A program made the translations under genes and the position numbers. Positions 1 to 11,109 of a DNA stretch of 64,000 nt are shown in pieces. Origin of the DNA: Petaurus breviceps papuanus (lineage: Eukaryota; Chordata; Mammalia; Diprotodontia; Petauridae); the NCBI GenBank assembly GCA_028583685.1, contig JAMXIF010000032.1:7236148-7300147 (forward strand). The letters are read 5' to 3'. Under the pieces are notes generated by a model. That model had not been told where the DNA came from. It was given only the letters and a program-made list of their open reading frames with translations, and did not search any database. Each line of letters begins with the position of its first letter. The stretch's first letter is position 1.

Positions 1-483
1 GCTTTACTTTCTTCCTGGTGCCCAAAGCCTGACAGAGCAATCAAAGAAAACTGGTAAAAGAACTTGGGGGGTTAAGCGGGGGCAGTGGCAGAGATGGATG
101 CTTTCATGAAGCCCTTCTGCCTTCTGGGGAGAGATTAACAGGGTGAAGAAGAAAAATTTCACAGTCCAAGAGACCAAATAAGATTACTTTCAGAACACTG
201 TTCTATAAAGTCATGTCCCATTTGATCAGAAAGATAGTCTCTAGGCTGGATCTTTGATCATCAAACTTATGTTCCCTTCCCCAAACCTGCTGAGGGCCTG
301 CATACTCAGTATAAAACCTAATAAATAAAATTTTAAAATAAATAATGAGTAAATAAAACAAACAGATAAAATAAAAATACAAAGCATAATCCACAGTGTA
401 CTTTCATACAGAGATCTGGACCATATGGAACCAAAAGGTCCTAAAAACCCAAGTGGAAGGCAGTGAATATACTTATTATTTCT
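1..483. other. Unassigned AT-rich sequence
   Basis: I recognise no gene or repeat family here. An A/T-rich stretch at about 310-385 is made of AATAAA-like words. Short open frames cross it on both strands but show no recognisable motif. Confidence 0.5.
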
Positions 484-648
484 TTTTATTCTCTTCTTTT
501 GGAGGGGGGAAGGCAAGGCAAATGGTGTTAAGTGACTCGCCCAAGGTCACACAGCTAGTGTGTCAAAAGTGTCTGAGGACAGATTTGAACTCAGGTCCTC
601 CTGACTCCAGGGCTGGTGCTCTATTCACTGTGTCATCTAGTTGGCCCT
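484..648 (-). mobile_element. WSINE1-type SINE
   Basis: TRNA-derived SINE read on the minus strand. The plus strand shows its features in reverse: GTTAAGTGACTCGCCCAAGG, then ACACAGCTAG, then the reverse of the 'gttcaaat' B-box region, and it ends near the reverse of the 'gtgcagtgaatagag' A-box head. A CTCTTC word lies at both ends and may be part of the target duplication. Confidence 0.8.
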
Positions 649-984
649 CTTCCCATTATTTCACTAATATTGGGTAAAGGAAGGGGAGGATGGCAAGAGA
701 AAACTCTCCAGTACTGAAAGTCAGGATGCATAATCTTTCATTCCTGGAGAAGAAAACTCTGGTTTATTTACTCTGTTGATGTCATTGGTTGCTGATTAAA
801 ATTTTCTTGCACCTGTTTCAAATGATTGTTATGGTTACTAGTGCGAAGGGTTTCTAATATCCCCCTAGAAATTTCAGTTCATGCAGACATACTAATGAAT
901 TGGCTGAGACTGTTAGCTCCTTTTGGTCTACAGGACAAGATTCTTCTTCCAATCTCTTAGCTCATCAAACCACATAGACAATCT
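649..984. other. Unassigned sequence
   Basis: No gene, RNA or repeat family recognised; ordinary AT-rich non-coding sequence. Confidence 0.4.
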
Positions 985-1145
985 AAGGGTAAACAGAGAA
1001 GCATAGTGGAAAGAAACCCAGAAGTCAAGTCACTTAACTAGAAGTTAGGCTGGACACTGACAGTAACTGGCTGAATGGTTTAAGAAAAAGTCATTTCATT
1101 TCTCCGTGACTCAGTTTTCTCCTCTGTAGAAAAAAAGGGAAGCAC
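985..1145 (+). mobile_element. Degraded MIR-like SINE
   Basis: Weak match to a CORE-SINE of MIR type in forward order: 'gcatagtgg', 'cagtaactgg', 'agtcatttca', then 'tcagttttctcctctgtag'. Heavily diverged, so the edges are uncertain. Confidence 0.5.
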
Positions 1146-1326
1146 ATTTAATTTTTTCCCCTAAAAATTGTCTGAAGGTAACATTAGACTGAAAACTCAA
1201 TTGGTATCAGCAATATGGTGTGACCCCTCCTGGATCACTGCCTTGTTAAGGCAAAGGGGCTTGTGTAACTCAATGAAACTGTGAGCACCTTGTAGGGTCA
1301 TCCAAGATGGACAGGTCATAGTGGAG

Positions 1327-3415
1327 ATTTTTTTAACCAAATGTTTACTATTTTTTTATTAGATTGTATGAACGTATTTTGAAAAGGTAACAAATGGAAG
1401 CTGGGGCATAAGGACTCAGAAAACAGAGTCTTCCAGATAAGTACAGGGTCAAAAGTACAGGGCAATACTCTTCTACCACAGCTATACAATATATGTCTAT
1501 ACCAGACAGATGCAGTATGTTAATAAGATTACCAAGTCTTCACCACATCATCAATCTTTTTTTTTAATAAACAATTGGGGTTAAGTAACTTGCTCAAGGT
1601 TACACAGCCAGGTGTTTCTGGGTGGGTGCCAAGTGTCTGAGCCCAGGATTCGATCTCCAGGTCTTCTCAACACTGGAGCCGGTGCTCTTACTCGCTGTGC
1701 TACCTGGCCGCCCCTACATCATCAATCTTGAGAATGCTTCAGACTGCTTCAGTAGGTAGGGTCAGAACACTGACTGACATCAACAAAGGTTGAACTACTA
1801 ACTCCCCCAAAATGTTGGAAATTCCACCCTTTCAGACATTAATCCCTCCAGTGGTTCTTCCCTGAGCATGCCAATTTCTTAATTCTGTTACAGTAGAAAA
1901 GTAGATTACGGCCTGCATTTTCAGCTAGAGTAGATGGAATGACTTCCATAGCATCTGCAAAAGCACGGACACAGTATGATTCCATCCCACTCAAAGTGCA
2001 TGAATATTCAGTTAAACCCAAGGCCAACTCTATCTTTGGAGCACCACCCCCTGCAATCAGCACTCTGTTTTTCACTAAACAGTGAAGAACACATAAAGCA
2101 TCAGGAACTGAATGCTCAGCTTCTTCAATCACCCATTTGTTAGATCCATGAACAACAACAGTAACTGTCCAGGGTTTGTGCAACCTGTAATTTTGAGGTA
2201 TTTGCCAGAACCATTTAAGTTGACCTCTTTTGCTAGCTTAGCAGAGCCAAGCATTTCAGAAGTGAACTGGTCAATATGGGTAACTGGTCTGATTCCAATA
2301 TTCTTATAAATAAATTCAGTGTCTTCTCTTTCAATAACCTGAACCACCATAATCTTCATTTTGTTTAGGAAATGTAATGCAAGATCATCAGGAGCATCCC
2401 TTCGGATAGATTTCTGTATGAGAAGCACCAAACATCAAGATTCCTTAACTTGTTTCACTAAATTGAGAATATAAGTTCTTTCTTCTTGCAATACTGTCAT
2501 TTGAACATAGTCATAAACTACAATTTGATTATCATATCTGTTTTAGAAGCAGATAAACAAAACTGAATAAGACCATTCTTAGCTTTTTCAACTCTGGTTA
2601 TGCCTGCATTTGCCATCTTCTGAGTTAGGACCAATCTTTCCACCAGTTCATAGTCATCAATTATCACCCCCAAGCTTCTTACCTATTTTAATATCTCAAA
2701 AATCTGTAGCTGTTGTTGGGTCAATCATCTTCATCATGGCATCTATACTCATTGGAGAAAGCAGGCTTGAGTACTGAGAAACAACCTTTGAGTTTAGTAA
2801 AGTGGTCACACTATTTAGTAATGTTTCTCTGTCACTCAGTTCCACTGGCTGTGCCATTTTAGTTAAGATTTTGACACCTCTAGCCAAAGTTTTTTGGAAT
2901 GATTCTGAAATGATGGTTAGCTGAATCCCCTTTTGAAGAAGCTTGGGACAGGAATGCAAAACAGATCCAGCAATAACAACAGATATGGTAGCATTACAAA
3001 CTTGAGTATCTTGTGCTTTGGAGAACTTCACCAACATTCTGGCTGCTGGATGCAAGACCCACATTTGTTGTATCATCATTGATAATGGTCACATCACCTT
3101 TTCCATCTTGAATCATTTTTTCCATTCCTTTTGGTTCAAGGCTGGTTCTAATTGCATCCATAACTGCTCTGAAGGCAGAGTTGTTGCTGAAGCAGATCTG
3201 GACCAGTTTGTCCCAGTCTTGGTAAGTGCCTCTTCCCCTGATTCCATCAGGTCCATTGTTTCTGGAACCCATGTTCTCTAGTATAGTCAGTCAGGTTCAG
3301 TGCAGTTCTGTAGTGACTTAAGAACCCTGGTTGGACACAGACTGTGTCCAACCCGTGGACTAACAGTCTTCAACCAATACCTCCATGAAGCTTCCAGAAA
3401 ACAAAGCTGGTACCT
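1327..3415 (-). pseudogene. CCT4P: CCT4 (TCP-1 delta) processed pseudogene
   Basis: Intronless retrocopy of the delta subunit of the cytosolic TRiC/CCT chaperonin. The coding match runs from the ATG at 3,272 to the stop at 1,529-1,531 (IDDVVKTW*), about 520 codons against roughly 540 in the parent. Recognisable blocks: [19 protein letters not shown] (3,150), [17 protein letters not shown] (3,050), [65 protein letters not shown] and [20 protein letters not shown]. The ATP-site GDGTT motif of group II chaperonins has become CNATI, losing the key Asp. At least three frameshifts and several stops break it. A 3'UTR with AATAAA (about 1,356 on the minus strand) and a short A tract ends the copy at 1,327. 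Imperfect target duplications lie at about 1,313-1,326 and 3,418-3,431. It sits inside the RTE leader; an L1-mediated copy is inferred. Confidence 0.93.
1559..1715 (-). mobile_element. WSINE1-type SINE inside the CCT4 pseudogene
   Basis: Minus-strand SINE with reverse landmarks 'ggggttaagtaacttgc', 'ttacacagcca' and 'tgctacctggccgcc'. A perfect 14-bp target duplication, ACATCATCAATCTT, lies at 1,545-1,558 and 1,716-1,729. It splits the last codons of the CCT4 copy from its stop codon and so is younger than the retrocopy. Confidence 0.93.
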
Positions 3416-4295
3416 GACATAGTGAAGAACTCTGACAAAAGGTGATTCCCTAGAGAAGGAAATGGCAAACCACTCCAGTATCTTTGACAAGAAAACCCCA
3501 TGTGCCATATTAAGATGATAAAATTTTATACAACAGAAGATGAGCCCCTGAGGTTGGAAGGTGTCTAAAACACTACGGGGAAAGAGAAGAGGTCAACTAC
3601 AAGTAGCTCCAGAGCTAACAAAGCTGTCAGGCCAAAACTGAAAGGAAGCTGTGTGTCTGGTGACAATTACCAGTGCTGTAAAGATAAGCTGTCTGTGTTC
3701 AGATGGGAAGTGGGAAGATTAAATATTATCATATTGGGTGACAGTGAACTTAAATGGATAGGAATTGGTGAATTTAATTCAAATGATCATGACAGATAGT
3801 ACTGTGGGCAAAAAGCCCTCAGAAGAAGTGGGGAAGCAATACTTTGAACATGACAATGATATCTATTCAAATCCAAGGTAAACCATTCATCTCCACAGTA
3901 ACACAAATCAATGATCCAACCACTGATACAGAAAATGCTAATATTCTTTGGTTCTATGAAGACCTATAACATCTTCTAGAAATAACACCAAAAGAAAAAA
4001 AAGATGTCACATTCATTATAGGGGATTGGAATGCTAAAGTACGAACTCAAAAGATAATTAGGATAACAGGCAAGTTGGACCTTGGAAACAGGACAAATTT
4101 TGACAGAGTTTTGTCTAGATAACTTGCTGGTCATACAAAACACTTTTTTGACACCCAAAACTCTACACATGGACATCACTAGATGGTCAATATAGAAATT
4201 AAATTGATTATATACTTTGCAATCAAAGACATAGAAGTTTTATATAGTTAATTAAAATAAGACCTTTAGCTGACTGTGGCTCAGATTATCTTCTT

Positions 4296-4343
4296 TTTTT
4301 TAAAGCAATTGGGGTTAAGTAACTTGCTCAAGGTTACACGGCC

Positions 4344-4394
<51 letters not shown>

Positions 4395-4475
4395 AGTATC
4401 TGAGGCCAGAACCAATCCCAGGTCCTCCTGACTCTGGGACTGGTGATCTTACTCACTGCACCACTTAGCTGCCCC
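4296..4475 (-). mobile_element. WSINE1-type SINE with internal (GT)n, inside RTE
   Basis: Minus-strand SINE ('ggggttaagtaacttgctc' to 'ccacttagctgccccc'). Flanked by CAGATTATCTTCTT (4,282-4,295) and a copy with a 3-bp slip (4,476-4,492). About 44 bp of GT repeat (4,349-4,392) has grown inside the SINE body, at the place where SINEs normally carry the 'cacttactagc' stretch. Confidence 0.9.
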
Positions 4476-5955
4476 CAGATTATTATCTTCTTATTGAAAT
4501 ATTCAGACTTAGATTGAAGAAAGTAGGAAAAACCATTAGACCATATGGGTATGACCTAAATAACACCCCTTATGAATATGAAGTGGAGGTGATGAATAGA
4601 TTAAGGGATTAGACTCATGGATAGAGTGTCTGAAGAACTGTGGACAAATATTCACAATATTGTACAAAAGGCAGCAACAAAAATATCCCAAAGAAGAGCA
4701 AGAAATCAAAATGATTGTCTGCTAAGGCTTCATAAATGGCTGAGAAAAAAAGGGAAGCAAAAGGTAAAGGAGAAAGGCAAAAGATCTATCCATCTAAATA
4801 AATAATTCCAGAGAATAGGAAGGGGAGATAAGAAGGTTTTCTTAAAAAAGCAATGCACAAAAATAGAAGAAAGCAATAGAATGGGAAAGACAAGAGATCT
4901 CCTCTTGAGGGAACCTTTGAGATAATGAGGGAATGTGTCCTACAAAAATGGGCATGATAAAAGACAAAATGGTAAGGACTTAACAGAAGTAGAAGAGAAT
5001 AAGAAAAGGTGGGAAGAATGCACAAAAGAACTGCACAAGAACGATTTTAATATCACCCATAATGACAAAGGTCTGGTTAGTGATCTAGAGACAGACATAC
5101 TGGAGAATGAAGTCAAATGGGGCTCAGGAAGCACTGCTAAGAATGATTGAAGGTGATAGAATTCCAACTGAGCTATTTAAAATCCTGAAAGATAATATTG
5201 TTAAAGTGCTGTACCTCCAGCAAATTTGGAAAATTTAGTGGCCAACGGATTGGAAAAGATCAATTAACATCCCAATCCAAAAGATAGACAATTCCAAATA
5301 ATGTTTAAATTACCAAACAATTATACTATTTCACATACCAGCAAGATTATGCTCAAGATTCTACAAGCTAGATATCTACAATATATAAACTGAAAACTAC
5401 CAAAAGAACAGACTGGTCTTTGAAGAGGCAGAGGAATTAGAAGCCAAATTGCTAACATTTGCTGGATTATGGAGAAAGCAAGGAAATTGTAAGAAGAAGA
5501 AAAAAATCTACTTCTGCTTCATTGACTACACTAAAGTCTTTGTGTGGAACACAACAAAATGTGACAGGATCTCAAAGAAATGGGACTACCAGATCATCTT
5601 ACTTGTCTTCTGAGAAACCCATATGTTGGTCAAGAAGTCATAGTTAGGACCAAACATGGAACAACTGATTGGTTTAAGATCAGAAAAGATGTATGACAAG
5701 GATGTATTTTATCACCTTATTTATTTAATTTATATGCAAAGTACATTGTGCAAAATACAGTCTAGACAAGTAAAAAAAAAAAAACAGAACTAAGGTTGCC
5801 GGGAGAAATATCAACAATCTCTACTATGCAGATGATACCATTTTTATGGCAAAAAGTGAACAAGAATTAAGAAGCATCATGATAAGGTTAAAAGAGAAGA
5901 GTGTAAAATCTGGCTTGAAGTTTACATAAAAACAAAAAAACTAGCATCATAATGA

Positions 5956-6857
5956 TGGGGTGCTTGGGATCTATGTTTGTAAAATCAATTTGTAAACTTC
6001 ATTTGTAATACCAATTGTATTGTAAAACCAGTCTGTAAAATCACACTCCCCCCGCCCCAGTCTCAGAGCAACTGTGCCTCTTCCACCTACCCCTCGCCCC
6101 TCTCCCCGTCCCCCATTCTTCCCAGCAACAACTAATGAATTGTTTATCTCAGCTTGGAACAGTGACAAGCTACACCTGTGAATCTTTCACAAAAGTATCT
6201 ATAAACATTCCAGCTTAGGCAATTATTATCTCCCCATTGTATAGTGTCCTGCTGCCCCCATGAATCCTTCAGTACCCTATCTCTAGATTGATTCCTTGGC
6301 TGCCTCAATAAATCCGTCAGGACCCTATCTCTGGGTTAACTCCTTAGCCTATCATCCACTGAGTCTCAGCTTTGGTTCCCAGACATCAATCTTGTCAAAT
6401 GTGACACTGATGGGTGGCAGACTGGGCACTTCTCCATCAGCTCTTAAGCTGACTTAGTGACATTTCAAGCCTAAAACCACACCTCCAGGTAGCCCCCCCC
6501 CTTGGGCTTTTTCCCAGTGAATCATGGGCAATATGCCTGAGCAGTTACATTAAAAATACATGTTCCTTTAAACACTGGCCCCACCTTAACTCCTCCCTAA
6601 TCCCACCCTTAATCACCTAGTTAGCATAATTGGCAGGGGTTCTACTATAGATTATCCTATATAAACCTTAATTCTACCCCTTTAAGGTTGCAGGTCCCCT
6701 AAGGATCCTTGCCTGATGTAAAGCATACAATAAACTTTTACAACTCTGACTCCAAGTTGGCTTGGACTGAATTCTTTCAAGACTGAATCACAGGCTTTCT
6801 GGTCTTAAGATAAAGATCAGTGTTCCTGCTGAACCTATTGTGAGCCATCCCTCATCA
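5956..6857 (+). mobile_element. Solo LTR, ERV1-like, inside RTE
   Basis: A 902-bp block interrupts the RTE reading between IM and TDPITSW. Likely ends are TGGGGTGC and CCTCATCA, with a possible 4-bp target duplication (ATGA/ACGG against an expected ATGG). A TATA-like CTATATAAAC at about 6,657 and a polyadenylation signal AATAAA at 6,729-6,734 give a U3 of roughly 0.7 kb and an R-U5 of about 0.15 kb. U3 has a 48-bp-period tandem pair (6,262-6,300 and 6,310-6,349) and several TTGTAAA words near its start. No internal retroviral region follows, so it is a solo LTR fossil. The class is inferred from the duplication length and layout. Confidence 0.68.
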
Positions 6858-7013
6858 ACGGCAACTGATCCCATCACTTCCTGGCAAATAGAGGGGGGAA
6901 ATGGAAACAGTATAAGATTTTATATTCTTGGGCTCAACGATAACTGCAAATGGTGAGTGCAGCCATGAAATTAAAAGATGCTTCTTCTTTGGAAGAAAGC
7001 TATGGCAATACTG

Positions 7014-7585
7014 AATTGCTTCCATTTGAATTGCTTTGTGAAAATTCTGAAAATCACCAGGTAGGATAAGATACCAGACACTGAGGTCCTTTCTTGAACT
7101 AAATTGTCAAGCATTTAAACTCTACTTCAGAGAGTACAACTTCGATGGGCTGGTCACATTATTCAAATGCAAAATGTATGCTTGCCAAAAAGACTATTTT
7201 ATGGAGAACTAACACAAGGCAAGCATTCATGTGGTGGTCAGAAGCAGCCAAACAAGGACACTCTCAAGGTCTCTTCTTAAGAACTTTGGAATTGATTGCG
7301 TGACATAGACGACACTGGCACAGGACAGTTTAGCATGGCATGTCCACATCAGAGAAGGTGCTATGTTCTATGAGCAAAGCATAATTGCAATAGCTCAAAA
7401 GAAACACAAGATGTGCACATTTAGAGAATCCATTCCAAAAGTTCACATGGACTATTTGTGCCTGACCTGTGGTAGAATATTGTGAGCTTGTTGTGATCTG
7501 ATCAGCCACAGTTGGACACACTGTAATGCAATTCTAGCATAACAATGGTCCTTTTCAAGAACAAAGGACAATAACCAACCAACTG
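7014..7585 (+). mobile_element. 3' fragment of a second LINE, inside RTE
   Basis: A 572-bp insertion flanked by a perfect 11-bp duplication, TGGCAATACTG (7,003-7,013 and 7,586-7,596). It reads as the C-terminal end of a non-LTR reverse transcriptase ('LRWAGHIIRMQN' followed by 'LPKRLFYGEL'). It ends with 'tccttttcaagaacaaagg' and AAC/AACC repeats. A related tail is seen in the elements at 14,637-15,170 and 58,535-58,640. Frame is lost in several places. The LINE family is not certain. Confidence 0.75.
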
Positions 7586-8089
7586 TGGCAATACTGGACT
7601 GAAGTATGTAGTAAAAAACCGGAGACATCACCTTGCTGACAAAGATCCATATAGTTTTTCCAGTAGTCATGTATGGCTGTGGGAGATGGACTATGAGGAA
7701 AACTGAGTGCCATAGAATCAACACCTTTGGTTTATTGTATTGGAGAAGACTTTTGAGTCCCTTGGATAGCAAGGAGATCAAATCAGCCCATACTGAAATC
7801 AATTCAGACTATTCATTGGAAGGACAAATACTGCGTTGGCCACATATTGAGAAAACAGGACTCAATAGAAAAGACCCTGATGTTGGGAAAGGCTGAAGGC
7901 AAAAGGGGAAGGGGACAGCAGAGGATAAGATAGATAAATAGTACCATGGAAGCAACAAACATGAGCTTGGACAGACTTAAGTAGATAGTGGAGGACAGAA
8001 AGATTATAGTGCTATGGTCCATGGGGTCATGAAGAGTTGGACACAACTTGAATAACTAAACAACAAAAACAACAAAGTGTGGTGTGACA

Positions 8090-8685
8090 GTCAAAAACAG
8101 CTTATTTGATTTAGAGCTGTGCTAAAAGATGCATAGCTTCCAGGAATAAGAAGAAAATAACCACTCTCTTCTCTGTCAGACCACATTTAGAGTATTGTTC
8201 CCAGTACTGGGGGCCACAAATATTGATAAGCTGGGGGACATCCAGAAGAGGAGATCCAGAAGGGTGATGAGATTTATGGAGATCTATTGAGAGAACTAAG
8301 GATGCAAAGACTTGGGAAATAAGAGGCTGGGACATGGTAGATGTTTTCAGTTATTTGAAGTGCCATCATGTACAAAAGGGATTAAATTTCTTCTGTTGGA
8401 CCCCAGAGGTCAGAATTGGGATCAATAAAAGGAAATAGCATAGAGGCAGATTTAGGCTTGATATCAGGACAAACTTCCTACCAATTAGAGCTGTTGGAAA
8501 GTGGAATTGGCTGCCTGGAGAGGTGGTAAGTTCCGTCTCCTTGGAGGTCTTCAAGCAAAGACTGGATATCCTCCAGGTGTGCTAGAGTGTCTTTCTTTCT
8601 TATCAGACTACGTAGTAAGAGAGGTCCTTTCCAACTTTCCAGTTCCAAAATTCTGTGATTCTGTGACCAGATCACTTTTAAAGTT
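8090..8685 (+). mobile_element. CR1-family LINE 3' fragment
   Basis: Decayed C-terminal coding and 3' end of a CR1-type LINE. A short stretch reads RPHLEYCSQYWGP, the usual CR1 motif. It is followed by 'gataagctgggggacatccagaagag', 'acttcctaccaattagagctg' and the terminal 'ttctgtgattctgtga'. Homologous pieces lie at 20,560 and 24,090 (+) and 19,330 (-). Confidence 0.7.
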
Positions 8686-8904
8686 CTTTCTATAGCTCTA
8701 ATATAAAACTGGGAGGCAATTAATGAGTCTACAGTATTTATGATGCATCATTTCACATGAGTCCCCAACCCCCAGTCTGCCTGAGCCCAAGCACAGTAAT
8801 TGTGTTACTAGAGGAGAATTCAGCTTTGATAAGCAAAAATTAATTACACATGTAATTATGCAGTGCATTGACCCAGTTGGTAATTTAAACCAAGTATCTG
8901 CAGT

Positions 8905-9062
8905 CTTATGCAGTGATCAATAGAGGACTTCGGAGAGCATCTAGTGCAAACCCTCATTTTCATGATAAGGAAACTGTGGCCCAGAGAATTTAACTTGCCC
9001 GAGGTCACAGTTGGCTTAAGTAGCAAGGCAGAAATTTGAACCAAAGTCCTCTGATTCCAAAT
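8905..9062 (-). mobile_element. MIR-type SINE
   Basis: Reverse MIR: 'ataaggaaactgtggccc', 'aacttgcccgaggtcacag', then 'caaagtcctctgattcc'. Diverged but colinear. Confidence 0.75.
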
Positions 9063-9139
9063 TTAGTACTCTTTCTATAGTGGAAATTTTATTTCCATAG
9101 TTTTCTTATCAAAATACAAACAACTCTTAATAACCAAAG

Positions 9140-9335
9140 ATTCCCATACAATCAAAGACTTAAATGAACCTCAGAAACCACTGGTCTAGCCCCTCCATTG
9201 TACAGATAAAAAAAGCTGAAGCCCAGAGGAGTTAAAGTATTTCCCTTATGTCACACAAGAAATAAATAATAAATAGAGACAGTATTTTAACCTTGGTCCC
9301 CCAATACTACATTCAGTATTTTCCCCTCCACCACA
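9140..9335 (-). mobile_element. MIR-type SINE
   Basis: Reverse MIR, heavily diverged: 'cctccattgtacagat', 'gaagcccagaggagtta', 'tgtcacacaag', then 'ccttggtccccc'. Confidence 0.65.
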
Positions 9336-9584
9336 AACTCTGTTTTATTTCATTTTTATATGAACTTTAATAAATTAAATTCCAGCCTATGAAACTTATC
9401 AACTATACATTCCTCAAAAATATCAGGTTCATGTTCCTTCACATCCTATCACAAGTAAGGCATCTATTTGCTTGGCAATGGATATACCCATGAAGACCTA
9501 GCGTGGGTAACATAGTTTCCACAGAGCATGGGCACCTTGGCTCTAGGCACAACTACAGCAGGTAAGCTGCCATGAGCCATGAGA

Positions 9585-9770
9585 GATAGCTGTGTGGCAT
9601 AATAGACTTGGAACCAAGAAGACCTGAGTTAAAATGTTTCTTCAGACATTCACTAGTTGTATGACCCTAGACAAGTAATTTCACCTCTCTTTGTTTCAGT
9701 TTCATCACTTATGAAATGAGGAGTTAGATTTAATGAACTCCAAGCATTGTCTATGACCCAATAAGATTAT
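9585..9770 (+). mobile_element. MIR/Mar-type tRNA-derived SINE
   Basis: Forward SINE: 'gatagctgtgtggcataatag', 'agacctgagtt', 'agttgtatgaccctagacaa', 'cagtttcatcacttatgaaatg'. Confidence 0.75.
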
Positions 9771-9814
9771 CTGGCATAAACCAAAGTTTTCTGCCCATCA
9801 CTAGAAGCCATGGT

Positions 9815-10195
9815 ATTATAGGATCATAGGACCTCAGAGTTCATCCTTAAAAGGAAACTTGGAGATCCTCTTCTTCAAGTTAGGAGACTCCTAACTTGAG
9901 ATCCATTAACTCGTTTTTTAATGCTTTGATAACTATATTTCAGCATAGATTTTTTATAATTCTATGTACTTTATTTTACACATTTCAAAACATTATCTGA
10001 GAAGGGGTCCACAGGCTTCATCAAGCCACTGAAGGGGTCCACATCACAAAAAGTTAAGAAACCCTGACAGTAAAATCCTCACATTTTACAGACAAGAAAA
10101 TTGAGGGCCAGAGAAGTGAATTCCTAGCCCAGGGTCACACATTCACACCAATATCCTGAGTCCTATAACCACTATTACTTCGTTGTATTGTCAAG
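9815..10195 (-). mobile_element. MIR-type SINE split by a DNA transposon
   Basis: Two MIR halves in reverse order: 9,815-9,885 ('acctcagagttcatcc') and 10,068-10,195 ('acattttacagacaagaaaattgag', 'cccagggtcacac'). The hAT-like element at 9,886-10,067 separates them. Confidence 0.7.
9886..10067 (+). mobile_element. hAT-like MITE, copy 1
   Basis: About 180 bp, same family as 43,330-43,524. It shares 'tttgataactatatttca', 'tattttacacattt', 'gagaaggggtccacagg' and the right end 'aagttaagaaaccctg'. The middle A/T block and terminal words align along its length. Terminal repeats are eroded. Confidence 0.7.
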
Positions 10196-10359
10196 CCTCT
10201 GGTTAGTATTCAAGGGCTCAAAATCTTGTACCTATCTCTTTCATGGGGCAGAGTCCCCTCCCTATTACATTTTCCCTCTGTACCCCACTCAGTGCTCATC
10301 TTTGGATAATCTCAACTTGATTCTAGGGGAGTCTTAGTGCGGGCCAATGCAGAAAAGAG

Positions 10360-10560
10360 GAGAAGCAGTAAGTGCAATGGAAAGATGCTTGTACTGAGAG
10401 TTGAGTCCCTACTTCTAGTACTGTCAATGCCATTAACTCACCAAATACATTCAACAAAGCACTCATTCCTTCTGTGTCACATTTTCCCCATATGTCAAAT
10501 GAGTGGGTTCCTTCTTCAAAATCTTTTCTGGCTCTGATATACCATGGTTTCCTGCTATGA
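10360..10560 (+). mobile_element. MIR-type SINE, degraded
   Basis: Forward MIR traces: 'gtgcaatggaaagatgcttg', 'ttgagtccctac', 'catatgtcaaatgag'. Low similarity. Confidence 0.5.
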
Positions 10561-10587
10561 TTCCATTATGTTCAAGTTCTTGGCATT

Positions 10588-10590
<3 letters not shown>

Positions 10591-10626
<36 letters not shown>
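10591..10626. repeat. (CA)n microsatellite
   Basis: About 36 bp of uninterrupted CA dinucleotide repeat. Confidence 0.97.
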
Positions 10627-10627
<1 letters not shown>

Positions 10628-10629
10628 TA

Positions 10630-11105
10630 TAAGGTGGTTTTAAAAAAATGAAAAAGAGAATGAAACCACAGACTTAAAAGAATACTGCTGAAGCTAATCT
10701 CTCCAGGCACAGCAATGGAAGAAGGCTCATCAATTCTGCCACCTCCGGAGCATTCCAGCAGAAGGAAGCAAATGAAATGTGAGAGAATAGAAGAGTCAAG
10801 CAACTCTTTCTAGCTCAGAAGTAATCTTCAGTCTCGTCTGCTGAGACTGGAGAAGCCTTCGCATCAACTTCCTCTTGCAGTGCTCCTTAAGGGGAGATAC
10901 CCTCTGCCTTCCATACTAAGGAAATGATCTTGAAGAATGCAACCCTCTTTTCTAATGTCAGCAAAACCACAGTAAGAGTCTCACAAGCTTGAAGATCTTG
11001 GGCTGGGAAGAATGTGTTTCTTCAGTCACAGCTAGAAAGGAATTTGCTTTAAAGGAAAAGGAGAAAATAGCCTCCTACTCTCCAGTTTGTGCAGCCCAAG
11101 GTATC
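10630..11105. other. Unassigned sequence
   Basis: No repeat or gene recognised; moderately GC-richer than its surroundings around 10,680-10,920. Confidence 0.4.
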
Positions 11106-11109
11106 CAAA

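Larger units (their letters stand above)
1205..8075 (+). mobile_element. RTE (BovB-type) LINE, near full length, multiply interrupted
   Basis: Autonomous non-LTR retrotransposon with an apurinic-type endonuclease and reverse transcriptase. Leader sequence at 1,205-1,326 ('ggatcactgccttgtt', 'cacccaag'-like) resumes at about 3,416 with 'ggagaaggaaatggcaaacc', typical of BovB/RTE leaders. Endonuclease is seen at 3,860-4,240 (FIIGDWNAKV, then TGKLDLGN). The N-terminal RT region is at 4,500-5,230. The RT core is at 5,780-5,930 with the catalytic YADDT box (NLYYADDTIFMAKSEQEL). The C-terminal region follows at 6,860-7,000 (DPITSWQIEG) and 7,590-7,900 (FPVVMYGCGRW). The end reads 'gggtcatgaagagttgg' followed by AAC repeats. 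Frameshifts and stops throughout mean it is dead. Without the insertions it is about 3.1 kb, close to the usual RTE length. Interrupted at 1,327-3,415, 4,296-4,475, 5,956-6,857 and 7,014-7,585. Confidence 0.88.

Noticed and set aside
1529-3272. Functional CCT4 gene
   Set aside because: Intronless, frameshifted, ATP-site Asp lost and split by a SINE; clearly a retrocopy.
5780-5930. Active reverse transcriptase at the YADDT box
   Set aside because: The flanking RTE reading frames carry several stops and frameshifts and the element is interrupted four times.
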